From Clostridiales bacterium (lineage in GTDB: Bacteria; Bacillota; Clostridia; Christensenellales; CAG-1252), in NCBI GenBank assembly GCA_003445835.1, contig DMCI01000010.1, positions 3,922 to 9,571 of the forward strand: 5,650 bases of DNA, written 5' to 3'. The position numbers and the translations under genes were made by a program. A model generated the notes under the pieces. The model searched no databases. It was not told the DNA's origin and worked only from the letters and a program-made list of their open reading frames with translations. Shown one piece after another: positions 1-5,583 of this stretch. Every line of letters begins with the position of its first letter. The stretch's first letter is position 1.

Positions 1-587
1 GCGACAGTGTCGGACTGCTTCAAAAGCTCCGCCGTGACGGCGCGATCGGGCTCTGCAAGGAACTGCAAAACGTTTGCGTCGTAACCGCCCTTGACAAGAG
101 CGTTTTTCATTGCGTTGAAGATGGCGAGGTTGGAGTTGATCGCCTCCCTGCTGCCGCGAAGAACGACCGCGTTGCCGCTTTTGATCGCAAGCGCAGCGGC
201 GTCCGCCGTAACGTTGGGACGAGCCTCGTAAATGATGGCGACCACGCCGAGCGGCGCGCGAACCTTGGAAATTTGAAGCCCGTTGGGAAGCGTCCACTTG
301 TCGGTGACTTCGCCGACGGGATCGGGAAGCTCAGCAACCTGCATAATACCGTCGATCATCTGTCTGATGCGGCTCTTATAAAGAGTGAGCCTATCGATGA
401 ACGTCTCTTCCTTCCCGTTTTGCTTTGCGGCAAAAAGGTCGTCGTTGTTGGCGACGAGGATGTCGTCCGCTTCGTCGCTGATGCCGTTTGCCATCGCGAT
501 CAGCATCGCCTTCTTTTCAGTGGCGGTAAAGGTAGCGAGGCGATAGGACGCCTCTTTAGCCAAGGCACAAACTTCCGCTGTGGTCAT
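1..587 (-). CDS. proA: Glutamate-5-semialdehyde dehydrogenase (gamma-glutamyl phosphate reductase), N-terminal part, cut by window edge
   Basis: ProA reduces gamma-glutamyl phosphate to glutamate-5-semialdehyde with NADPH, the second step of cytoplasmic proline synthesis from glutamate. Read on the minus strand from the ATG at 587-585, the frame stays open to the window edge: 195 codons of a protein that is usually about 415 residues. The translated N-terminus begins MTTAEVCALAKEASYRLA. The family signature of the NADPH-binding region spans residues 110-149, including APLGVVAIIYEARPN, then IKSGNAVVLRGSREA. The catalytic cysteine lies further on, outside the window. The start is fixed by GAGGAGG a few bases upstream, and the ATG begins 1 nt after the yebC stop (591-589), so translational coupling with yebC is likely. 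No proB is visible upstream; it could lie downstream beyond the edge. The identity is secure from the signature; the C-terminal integrity cannot be judged. Confidence 0.95.
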   Translation of the reverse strand, partial: MTTAEVCALAKEASYRLATFTATEKKAMLIAMANGISDEADDILVANNDDLFAAKQNGKEETFIDRLTLYKSRIRQMIDGIMQVAELPDPVGEVTDKWTLPNGLQISKVRAPLGVVAIIYEARPNVTADAAALAIKSGNAVVLRGSREAINSNLAIFNAMKNALVKGGYDANVLQFLAEPDRAVTAELLKQSDTV

Positions 588-588
588 G

Positions 589-1329
589 TCAATCCTCCTC
601 TTCTTCTTCGGGTAAGATAGCGTTGTGGAAGACGTTTTGCACGTCGTCGTTTTCTTCCAATCTGTCAATGAGGTTCAAGATCTTGGGAATGGCGGATTCT
701 TCCGGAGTGATGTAGTTTTCCGGGATCATTTCGATATCGCTGGAAAGGATCTTGAGCCCTTGCTTTTCAAGGTTTTCACGGACGGCGGTATAGTTTTGCG
801 GCAAGGTGTACACCTCGTACACACCGTCTTCGCTCTTGACGTCGTCGGCGCCCGCGTCCAAGGCAAGAAGCATCAAATCGTCTTCTTCAAGCCCGTCGGC
901 GTCGATGACGATCAAACCCTTTTTGCTGAACATATAGGAAACGCAACCGGTGTTGCCCATGTTGCCGCCGAACTTATCAAAAGCGCAACGGACGTCGCCC
1001 GCCGTGCGGTTTTTGTTGTCGGTCAACGTTTCGACAATGACCGCCACGCCGCCTGCGGCGTATCCTTCGTAAGTGATCTCCTCGTAGTTGACGGCGTTGA
1101 GTTCACCCGAAGCCTTTTTGATGGAACGGGAAATGTTGTCGTTGGGCATGTTTGCCGCCTTCGCTTTTGCGATGACGTCGCGCAAACGAGAGTTGCTGTC
1201 CGGGTTCGGTCCGCCCTGTTTGACGGCGATAGCAAGCTCCCTGCCTATCTTGGTAAAGACGTTAGCCCTTGCGGCGTCGCCTTTTGCTTTTTTGTTTTTG
1301 ATGTTTGCCCATTTGCTGTGTCCGGACAT
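589..1329 (-). CDS. yebC: YebC/PmpR (TACO1) family protein
   Basis: The 246-residue protein has the usual family length (about 240-250). It begins with the diagnostic [18 protein letters not shown] and continues with [16 protein letters not shown] (about 26-41) and the helical N-terminal domain around [19 protein letters not shown]. The second domain shows the conserved [11 protein letters not shown] and [11 protein letters not shown] stretches and [13 protein letters not shown]. The family was long annotated as a DNA-binding transcriptional regulator. More recent work, recalled rather than checked, links YebC and mitochondrial TACO1 to translation, especially relief of stalling at proline-rich stretches. 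The ATG at 1329 has AGGAGG 8 nt upstream and starts 14 nt after the methyltransferase stop. The protein ends in a run of five Glu plus Asp, whose codons also supply the proA ribosome binding site. Which role it plays here cannot be told from sequence. Confidence 0.95.
   Translation of the reverse strand: MSGHSKWANIKNKKAKGDAARANVFTKIGRELAIAVKQGGPNPDSNSRLRDVIAKAKAANMPNDNISRSIKKASGELNAVNYEEITYEGYAAGGVAVIVETLTDNKNRTAGDVRCAFDKFGGNMGNTGCVSYMFSKKGLIVIDADGLEEDDLMLLALDAGADDVKSEDGVYEVYTLPQNYTAVRENLEKQGLKILSSDIEMIPENYITPEESAIPKILNLIDRLEENDDVQNVFHNAILPEEEEED
592..603 (-). promoter_or_regulatory. proA ribosome binding site inside the yebC 3' end
   Basis: The minus strand reads GAAGAGGAGGAT just before the yebC TGA (591-589) and the proA ATG (587). 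The GGAGG core is about 6 nt upstream of the ATG. The same bases encode the last Glu/Asp residues of the acidic YebC tail, so the Shine-Dalgarno sequence is wholly intragenic. Ribosomes that finish yebC could reinitiate at proA, which is an inference from the 1-nt spacing. Confidence 0.8.
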
Positions 1330-1343
1330 ATTTTGCCTCCTGC

Positions 1344-2111
1344 TTACTGCTTGATTTGATTACGTTCGAGAAGATACATCGCCACGCCCGCGCTGACCGC
1401 CGCATTCAAGGATTCCATGGAAGTCATCGGAATGGAAAGCTTCCTGCCGACCGCCTTGATGTCCTTGCTGACGCCGTGCGCCTCGTTGCCCACGACAAGC
1501 GCATATTTGCCCTGCGGTACGTGGGTAAATATGTTTTCGCCCATCATATCAAGTATCATTATATCATACTTTGTTATACTTTTACTACACAAAAATGCAT
1601 TATTATCCGAAAAGCATATTTTGATCTTGAAAACGGCGCTCATACTTGCGCGAACAGCTTTGGGGGAATACGGATCGGCACAACCGAGCATCACCGCGGT
1701 CTCGTACCCCGCAGCCACCGCCGTACGCAAAACGGCACCTACGTTGCCCGCGTCGGAAACGTGATCGAGCACAATGATCTTTTTGTCGTTAATATCGGAA
1801 ATATCGGTACTTTTTGGAATTTCAACCAAAGCGGCGATCCCCGCCGGCGTGACCGTATCCGAAACGCGATCGAAAAGCTCGTCCGATAAAACGACCGTCT
1901 CTGCGGAAAAGCGGCTCAAGACGTCCGCGAAAGCGTCCTGCTTGCTTTCCTTTACGAAAAGCATACGAACGGACTCCGGCGAGGGGATATCTTTGATAAG
2001 ATTCGCCCCTTCCGCGACGTACAATCCTTCCTTCTTGCGGGCTTTTGCGTCCGCAAGAGAGCGAAGGAGCTTGACTTTTTCATTTGCGATACTGGTGATC
2101 ACCATAATCAA
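1344..2111 (-). CDS. SpoU/TrmH-family RNA 2'-O-ribose methyltransferase
   Basis: This is a SPOUT-class enzyme of about 253-255 residues that would transfer a methyl group from S-adenosylmethionine to a ribose 2'-OH in rRNA or tRNA. With the first possible start as residue 1, an N-terminal substrate-binding region spans about 20-98 ([16 protein letters not shown]). Motif 1 is [17 protein letters not shown] (115-131, Asn123 and Arg129), motif 2 is [11 protein letters not shown] (204-214, Asn209 and Glu210), and motif 3 is [16 protein letters not shown] (227-242); these form the trefoil-knot cofactor site. The start is uncertain: TTG at 2111, ATG at 2105 and GTG at 2102 are in frame, and none has a Shine-Dalgarno sequence because the rplT terminator lies directly upstream. 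I would favour ATG 2105. Codons for residues about 163-195 are much more AT-rich than the rest. The RNA target is unknown; clostridial relatives near ribosomal operons are often just called rRNA methylases. Confidence 0.9.
   Translation of the reverse strand: MIMVITSIANEKVKLLRSLADAKARKKEGLYVAEGANLIKDIPSPESVRMLFVKESKQDAFADVLSRFSAETVVLSDELFDRVSDTVTPAGIAALVEIPKSTDISDINDKKIIVLDHVSDAGNVGAVLRTAVAAGYETAVMLGCADPYSPKAVRASMSAVFKIKICFSDNNAFLCSKSITKYDIMILDMMGENIFTHVPQGKYALVVGNEAHGVSKDIKAVGRKLSIPMTSMESLNAAVSAGVAMYLLERNQIKQ
1558..1566 (-). promoter_or_regulatory. Candidate internal promoter, extended -10 box
   Basis: Inside the methyltransferase gene the minus strand reads TGATATAAT: a perfect TATAAT hexamer (1563-1558) with the TGn extension (1566-1564). 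The bases 17 bp further upstream (AGTAAA, 1586-1581) do not resemble TTGACA, so this would have to work as an extended -10 promoter. It lies in the only AT-rich island of the gene and would feed yebC and proA. It is a sequence match only, and AT-rich DNA gives such matches by chance. Confidence 0.35.
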
Positions 2112-2114
2112 GAC

Positions 2115-2146
2115 AAAAAATGCTTTCGTTTGACCGAAAGCATTTT
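2115..2146 (-). terminator. Intrinsic terminator after rplT
   Basis: On the minus strand AAAATGCTTTCG (2146-2135) pairs perfectly with CGAAAGCATTTT (2128-2117) around a 6-nt loop, and the 3' arm runs on into a T tract (2120-2115). It sits 5 bases after the rplT stop codon, so it ends the infC-rpmI-rplT unit. The plus strand also has a T-rich tail after the same hairpin (2147-2153), so the structure could work in both directions, although no plus-strand gene needs it. Confidence 0.9.
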
Positions 2147-2151
2147 GTTTT

Positions 2152-2502
2152 TTACAACGCTGCTTTTGCCTGTTCGCAAAGGGCGGTGAATGCCGCCGCG
2201 TCGTTGACGGCGAGATCGGCGAGGACTTTGCGGTTCAAAGTGATCTGGCTCTTTTTGAGACCGTTCATGAACCTGCTGTAGCTAAGGCCGTTCATTCTTG
2301 CCGCCGCGTTGATACGCGCGATCCAAAGTTTACGGAAGTCGCCTTTCTTGTCCTTTCTGCCGACAAAGGCGTACATCTGGGACTTCATCACGGCTTCGCG
2401 GGAAACCCTGTAAAGCTTGCTCTTAGCGCCACGGTAACCTTTTGCGAGCTTGAATATCTTTCTGCGTTTCTTTACTGCATTAACTGCTCTTTTGATTCTC
2501 AT
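2152..2502 (-). CDS. rplT: 50S ribosomal protein L20 (bL20)
   Basis: L20 binds 23S rRNA early in large-subunit assembly and, in Firmicutes and Proteobacteria, represses its own operon by binding a leader RNA. The 116-residue protein has the usual length. It starts with [20 protein letters not shown] and the basic, extended N-terminal region with [20 protein letters not shown]. The globular part carries [26 protein letters not shown] (about 58-83), the most conserved stretch of the family. The ATG at 2502 follows GGGGGAGG with about 8 nt between, and the gene begins 16 nt after the rpmI stop. A terminator follows the stop closely. It is cotranscribed with infC and rpmI, and its product is the likely ligand of the leader at 3365-3251. 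Confidence 0.98.
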   Translation of the reverse strand: MRIKRAVNAVKKRRKIFKLAKGYRGAKSKLYRVSREAVMKSQMYAFVGRKDKKGDFRKLWIARINAAARMNGLSYSRFMNGLKKSQITLNRKVLADLAVNDAAAFTALCEQAKAAL

Positions 2503-2518
2503 AACTCTGACCTCCCCC

Positions 2519-2713
2519 TTACTTCTGAATCATATTCCTGATGGTCTTGGCTTGCGTCTCGGAAACATAGGCGCCCGCTCTCAAACCGCGCTTTCTCTTG
2601 GTCTCTTTCTTGGTAAGGATATGGTTTTTACCCTGCTTGCTTCTCTTGATCAATCCGTTTTTATTTACGCGAAATCTTTTTCCTGCACCGCTGTGCGACT
2701 TTTGTTTTGGCAT
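2519..2713 (-). CDS. rpmI: 50S ribosomal protein L35 (bL35)
   Basis: L35 is a small, very basic protein of the large ribosomal subunit. The 64-residue product has exactly the usual size. It begins [20 protein letters not shown], matching the family's typical MPKxKTHxxAxKRF start, and continues with the basic segment [15 protein letters not shown]. The ATG at 2713 is preceded by GGAGGT with a 7-8-nt spacer. The gene lies between infC (30 nt upstream) and rplT (16 nt downstream), the standard infC-rpmI-rplT order, with no promoter or terminator in either gap, so it should share their transcript and their L20-dependent control. Confidence 0.98.
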   Translation of the reverse strand: MPKQKSHSGAGKRFRVNKNGLIKRSKQGKNHILTKKETKRKRGLRAGAYVSETQAKTIRNMIQK

Positions 2714-2743
2714 TTTGCCTACCTCCGTAGTTAATTTATTTTG

Positions 2744-3250
2744 TTATTTTTTTGCGGGCGCGAGCTGCATCTTGATCGTGTTTCCTTCGATTGCCGGTGC
2801 TTGCTCCATAACTGCGCCTTCGATTTTTTGGAAAAATTGTTCCATGACCTTCATACCGAGTTCGGGACGTTTGTTCTGTCTGCCGCGCATCCTGATGACG
2901 ACGCGCACTTTGTCCCCGTCGGCAATAAAGCCGTTTGCCTTCTTCGCCTTGACGTTGATGTCGCCCACGTCGATAACGATGCTGAGCTGGACTTCTTTGA
3001 TCTTGACGATTTTCTGATTCTTTTTAGCTTCCTTTTCTTTCTTGATCGAATCGAAACGGAACTTATCGTAGTCCATAAGTTTGCAGATGGGCGGCACGGA
3101 CTGCGGTGCGATCTTTACGAGATCAAGCCCCTGCTCATCTGCGATGCGTTGAGCATCGTACGCGCTCATCACGCCGAGATTTTTGCCTTCAAAGTCGATC
3201 AGTGTGACCTGTCTGTCACGGATCTGCTCGTTGATTTGATAGTCTTTGAT
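2744..3250 (-). CDS. infC: Translation initiation factor IF-3, ATC start codon
   Basis: IF3 binds the 30S subunit, prevents early joining with 50S and proofreads start-codon and initiator-tRNA choice. Starting at the ATC at 3250-3248 gives 168 residues, close to the usual 170-180. The N-terminal domain (1 to about 70) has KDYQINEQIRDRQVTLID, GVMSAYDAQRIADEQGLDLV and PPICKLMDYDKFRFD. A lysine-rich linker (about 70-85) joins it to the C-terminal domain (about 85-166), which holds KIKEVQLS and IRMRGRQNKRPELGMK. No ATG or GTG occurs upstream in a sensible place. The first ones, GTG 3172 and ATG 3169, would remove 26 conserved residues and have no Shine-Dalgarno site, while AGGAGG sits 8 nt before the ATC. 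Non-AUG starts are typical of infC and allow IF3 to repress its own translation; that this happens here is inferred. Confidence 0.95.
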   Translation of the reverse strand: MKDYQINEQIRDRQVTLIDFEGKNLGVMSAYDAQRIADEQGLDLVKIAPQSVPPICKLMDYDKFRFDSIKKEKEAKKNQKIVKIKEVQLSIVIDVGDINVKAKKANGFIADGDKVRVVIRMRGRQNKRPELGMKVMEQFFQKIEGAVMEQAPAIEGNTIKMQLAPAKK

Positions 3251-3264
3251 AACGACTTCCTCCT
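3248..3264 (-). promoter_or_regulatory. infC ribosome binding site and ATC start
   Basis: A perfect AGGAGG (3264-3259) lies 8 nt upstream of ATC (3250-3248), and the reading frame from there matches the conserved IF3 N-terminus. This decides the start. The Shine-Dalgarno hexamer begins at the first base after the T tract of the leader terminator, so readthrough of that terminator is needed before the site exists in the RNA made from the infC promoter. Confidence 0.9.
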
Positions 3265-3365
3265 AAAAAAGAATTGGGCAGTAAAACTGCCCAAAAATAC
3301 CTTACGAGATATTTAAGAAACCCTTTGCAACCATACTGCTTGGGTGAGAAACAGTTCTACTTCGT
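3251..3365 (-). ncRNA. L20-type attenuator leader of infC-rpmI-rplT
   Basis: The leader of about 115 nt runs from the predicted transcription start to the infC start. It contains a stem AAATATC/GGTATTT (3314-3308 with 3301-3295, 6-nt loop). It also has a possible stem ACCC/GGGT (3345-3342 with 3323-3320) enclosing GCA/TGC, and the terminator at 3294-3265. Upstream AACTG (3356-3352) and CCCAA (3344-3340) can pair with the terminator's 5' arm (3294-3285), giving an antiterminator that excludes the terminator. In Bacillus subtilis, L20 binds such a leader, resembling its 23S rRNA site, and promotes termination. Position, gene order and switch architecture fit the L20 leader family; I did not run a covariance model. 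Confidence 0.8.
3265..3294 (-). terminator. Attenuator terminator in the infC leader
   Basis: TTGGGCAGT (3294-3286) pairs perfectly with ACTGCCCAA (3282-3274) around a TTT loop, followed by TTCTTTTTT (3273-3265). It is a canonical intrinsic terminator placed between a promoter and the ribosome binding site of its operon, so it must be conditional. Transcripts coming from thrS would pass through it too. Confidence 0.92.
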
Positions 3366-3370
3366 GTTTT

Positions 3371-3399
3371 ATAGTATCACCCGTACGCCCGAGTGTCAA
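3371..3399 (-). promoter_or_regulatory. Sigma-A-type promoter of infC-rpmI-rplT
   Basis: The minus strand has TTGACA (3399-3394, a perfect -35), a 17-bp spacer and TACTAT (3376-3371, 5 of 6 matches to TATAAT). Transcription should start near A3365. The promoter lies only 12 bp past the thrS stop codon. An imperfect inverted repeat, CACTCG/CGGGTG (3395-3390 with 3383-3378), fills most of the spacer. Confidence 0.88.
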
Positions 3400-3411
3400 G
3401 CATTTTGACGG

Positions 3412-5346
3412 TTATTTCAAAATTTTCTCTCTGACATCCTTGGAGAGTTTTTCGATAAACGCATCCACAGTCATTGCGCCGAGATCGCCGTCTGCGCGGT
3501 GTCTGACGCTGACGGTGCCGTTTTCCTTTTCCTTATCGCCGATGATAAGCATATACGGCACTTTTTGCAGTTGCGCTTCGCGGATCTTGTAACCCACCTT
3601 CTCGCTTCTGGTATCGGATTCCGCACGGAATCCGTAAGAATTGAGTTTTTCGGTAAGCTCCGTGACTTCGGGCGCCGTCCTGTCGGTCAAGCTGATGACT
3701 TTGACCTGCACGGGAGCGATCCACGCGGGGAACGCGCCGGCGTATTTTTCGATAAGCATCGCAAGAGTGCGCTCGTAGCAACCGATGCTGCTGCGGTGAA
3801 TAATGTACGGGGTCTTCTTGACGCCGTTTTCATCCACATAAGACATTTCAAAACGAGCCGCGGAAGCAAAGTCGATCTGAATGGTGATGATGGTGTCTTC
3901 CTTGCCGTAAACGTTCTTTGCCTGCACGTCGAGTTTGGGACCGTAGAAAGCCGCCTCACCCACCGCCTCGACATAGTCGAGACCAAGGTGATCGAGGATT
4001 TCTTTCATCAATTTTTCCGTTCTCTCCCACTCCGCGGGGTTGTCGATGTATTTATCGGTGTTCTTGGGATCCCACTTGCTAAAACGGAAGGTCACGTCGT
4101 CGCGAAGTCCGAGGCAGTTGAGGAAGTAGTAGGAAAGGTCCAAGCATCTCTTGAACTCCCCTTCCACCTGCTCCGGCGTGCAAACGATGTGTCCGTCGGA
4201 CAACGTAAATTGTCTGACGCGGATAAGACCGTGCATTTCACCCGAAGCTTCGTTACGGAACAAGGTAGCCGTTTCCGCATAGCGGCACGGAAGATCGCGG
4301 TAACTCTTGATGCCGTTTTTGTAGATCTGATACTGGAAGGGGCAAGTCATCGGGCGAAGCGCCAAAACTTCGTCGTCCTTTTCCTCGTCGCCGATCACGA
4401 ACATCTTGTCGCGATAGTGATCCCAGTGTCCGGAGATCTTGTAAAGATCGTTCTTTGCCATCGCAGGGGTCTTGGTAAGCATAAAGCCGCGGCGCTCTTC
4501 CTCGTCCTCCACGAAACGGGAAAGGATCTGAAGCATTTTTGCGCCCTTGGGCATCAAAAGGGGAAGTCCCTGCCCGATGGTATCCACCGTCATAAACAGT
4601 TCAAGATCACGACCGAGCTTGTTGTGATCGCGCTTTTTGGATTCTTCAAGTTTGACGAGGTACTCGTCCAACGCGGACTTCTTGTCAAATGCAACGCCGT
4701 AAATACGGGTAAGCATCTTCTTTTTGGCGTCGCCGCGCCAGTAAGCGCCGGTGATGCTGGTCAACTTGATCGCTTTCAGCACGCCCGTGCTCTTAAGGTG
4801 CGGACCTGCGCACATATCCACGAAATCACCTTGATGGTAGAAGCTGATCTCAACGTTTTTGGGAAGTTCGGAGATCATCTCAAGCTTGTACGGCTCGCCG
4901 AGTTTGCGCATCAAAGCGTTTGCGTTCTTACGCGGAAGCACTTCTCTGGTGATGGGAAGATTGGCTTTGATGATGCGTTGCATCTCCTCTTCGATCTTGA
5001 CGAGGTCTTCCATCGTCGGGGGCGTGATGTACTCGATATCGTAGTAAAAGCCGGTGTCGATGGCGGGACCGATGGCAAGTTTGGCCGTCGGATAAATACT
5101 CTTGACCGCCTGTGCGAAAACGTGCGCCGCGGTATGGTTGTAGATGTGTTGTCCTTCTTGATCCTTAAAAGTCAGGATCTGGACTTCCGAGTCCTTGTCC
5201 ACGACGTACGAAAGGTCGACGGGCGTACCGTTCACCTTTCCTGCGAGAGCGGCTCGATGAAGTCCCTCACCGATATCGGCGGCGATCTGTTCCACCGTCA
5301 CGGGAGCGTCATATTCCTTGACCGAATCTCTCAAATAAATCTTCAT
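3412..5346 (-). CDS. thrS: Threonyl-tRNA synthetase
   Basis: ThrRS charges tRNA-Thr with threonine in the cytoplasm. The 644-residue class II enzyme has the full bacterial layout. A TGS domain spans about 1-61. The editing domain that removes mischarged serine follows, with H71TAAH75 and the C179AGPH183 motif. The catalytic core has motif 2 at FRNEASGEMHGLIRVRQF (363-380, Arg364), and motif 3 at GCYERTLAMLIE (522-533, Arg526). The zinc ligands that select threonine are present as Cys335 (RPMTCPF), His386 (SDGHIVC) and His517 (IIHRSS). A C-terminal anticodon-binding domain starts near 545. The ATG at 5346 has AGGAGG upstream with a short 5-nt spacer. The gene is led by a threonine T-box and has no evident terminator of its own before the infC promoter, so some transcripts may run into infC. 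All key residues are present, so the enzyme should be active. Confidence 0.98.
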   Translation of the reverse strand: MKIYLRDSVKEYDAPVTVEQIAADIGEGLHRAALAGKVNGTPVDLSYVVDKDSEVQILTFKDQEGQHIYNHTAAHVFAQAVKSIYPTAKLAIGPAIDTGFYYDIEYITPPTMEDLVKIEEEMQRIIKANLPITREVLPRKNANALMRKLGEPYKLEMISELPKNVEISFYHQGDFVDMCAGPHLKSTGVLKAIKLTSITGAYWRGDAKKKMLTRIYGVAFDKKSALDEYLVKLEESKKRDHNKLGRDLELFMTVDTIGQGLPLLMPKGAKMLQILSRFVEDEEERRGFMLTKTPAMAKNDLYKISGHWDHYRDKMFVIGDEEKDDEVLALRPMTCPFQYQIYKNGIKSYRDLPCRYAETATLFRNEASGEMHGLIRVRQFTLSDGHIVCTPEQVEGEFKRCLDLSYYFLNCLGLRDDVTFRFSKWDPKNTDKYIDNPAEWERTEKLMKEILDHLGLDYVEAVGEAAFYGPKLDVQAKNVYGKEDTIITIQIDFASAARFEMSYVDENGVKKTPYIIHRSSIGCYERTLAMLIEKYAGAFPAWIAPVQVKVISLTDRTAPEVTELTEKLNSYGFRAESDTRSEKVGYKIREAQLQKVPYMLIIGDKEKENGTVSVRHRADGDLGAMTVDAFIEKLSKDVREKILK

Positions 5347-5360
5347 AGCTTCCTCCTTTG

Positions 5361-5373
5361 AGCATTCTATGCT
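5361..5373 (-). other. Small hairpin between T-box terminator and thrS ribosome binding site
   Basis: AGCAT (5373-5369) pairs with ATGCT (5365-5361) around a 3-nt AGA loop, just upstream of AAAGGAGG. It would form only in read-through transcripts. It may help keep the ribosome binding site exposed or mark an RNA cleavage point; five base pairs could also be chance. Confidence 0.4.
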
Positions 5374-5381
5374 TTTTCTTA

Positions 5382-5575
5382 TAAATAAAAAGCCCTTACG
5401 CGCCTAAACGCATAAGGACGACTGTCGCCGCGGTTCCACCTTATTTGAGCGCCCGAAAGCGCCCCGCTTTCTATGAAACTACTTGCCGAACGGTGGTACC
5501 GCAAGGTGGCATACGCTTCGCTCTCACCAACGCGAAACTCTCTGGAGAATGCTGTTACTTTGCGACATGTCCGTT
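5382..5575 (-). ncRNA. Threonine T-box riboswitch of thrS
   Basis: T-box leaders sense uncharged tRNA by pairing with its anticodon and its free 3' end; uncharged tRNA-Thr should switch thrS on. Stem I is closed by AACGG/CCGTT (5574-5570 with 5493-5489) and TGTCGCAA/TTGCGGTA (5567-5560 with 5504-5497). The specifier loop has AGTA (5559-5556) opposite ACC (5507-5505), a threonine codon. Above GCAT/ATGC come the AGAGAG bulge (5543-5538) and the GTTGGTGAGA terminal loop, the usual tRNA-elbow platform. A hairpin GAAAGCG/CGCTTTC (5471-5465 with 5461-5455) is Stem III. The T-box core is GGTGGAACCGCGG (5440-5428); its UGGA would pair with a 3' UCCA end, implying a tRNA-Thr with discriminator U. The space between Stem I and Stem III is only about 17 nt, too short for Stem II and the IIA/B pseudoknot. 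Confidence 0.93.
5387..5419 (-). terminator. T-box terminator upstream of thrS
   Basis: GTCCTTATGCG (5419-5409) pairs with CGCGTAAGGGC (5402-5392), with two G-T wobbles and a 6-nt loop, followed by TTTTT (5391-5387) and further T-rich sequence. CCTTAT in the 5' arm (5417-5412) can instead pair with ATAAGG (5444-5439) next to the T-box core, which is the expected antiterminator switch. Confidence 0.93.
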
Positions 5576-5583
5576 CCATGTCA

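Noticed and set aside
625..1359. 244-codon open frame on the plus strand opposite yebC
   Set aside because: It is codon-aligned with yebC and shows no recognisable motif; a shadow of codon bias.
1305..1889. 194-codon plus-strand frame opposite the methyltransferase gene
   Set aside because: Aligned antisense shadow; the minus strand carries all three SpoU motifs.
2143..2180. Possible promoter at the end of rplT (TTGCGA, 17 bp, TGTAAA) for the methyltransferase gene
   Set aside because: Only 4 of 6 matches in each hexamer, and the transcript would begin inside the terminator hairpin.
3499..5361. 620-codon open frame on the plus strand opposite thrS
   Set aside because: It is aligned with the thrS codons and open only because thrS avoids TTA, CTA and TCA. 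The translation shows no recognisable domain, while thrS is unmistakable.
5379..5579. 66-codon minus-strand frame across the thrS leader, as a possible leader peptide
   Set aside because: It lies over the T-box Stem I, core and terminator, which explain the sequence fully. Its start has no good ribosome binding site and it shows no threonine run.
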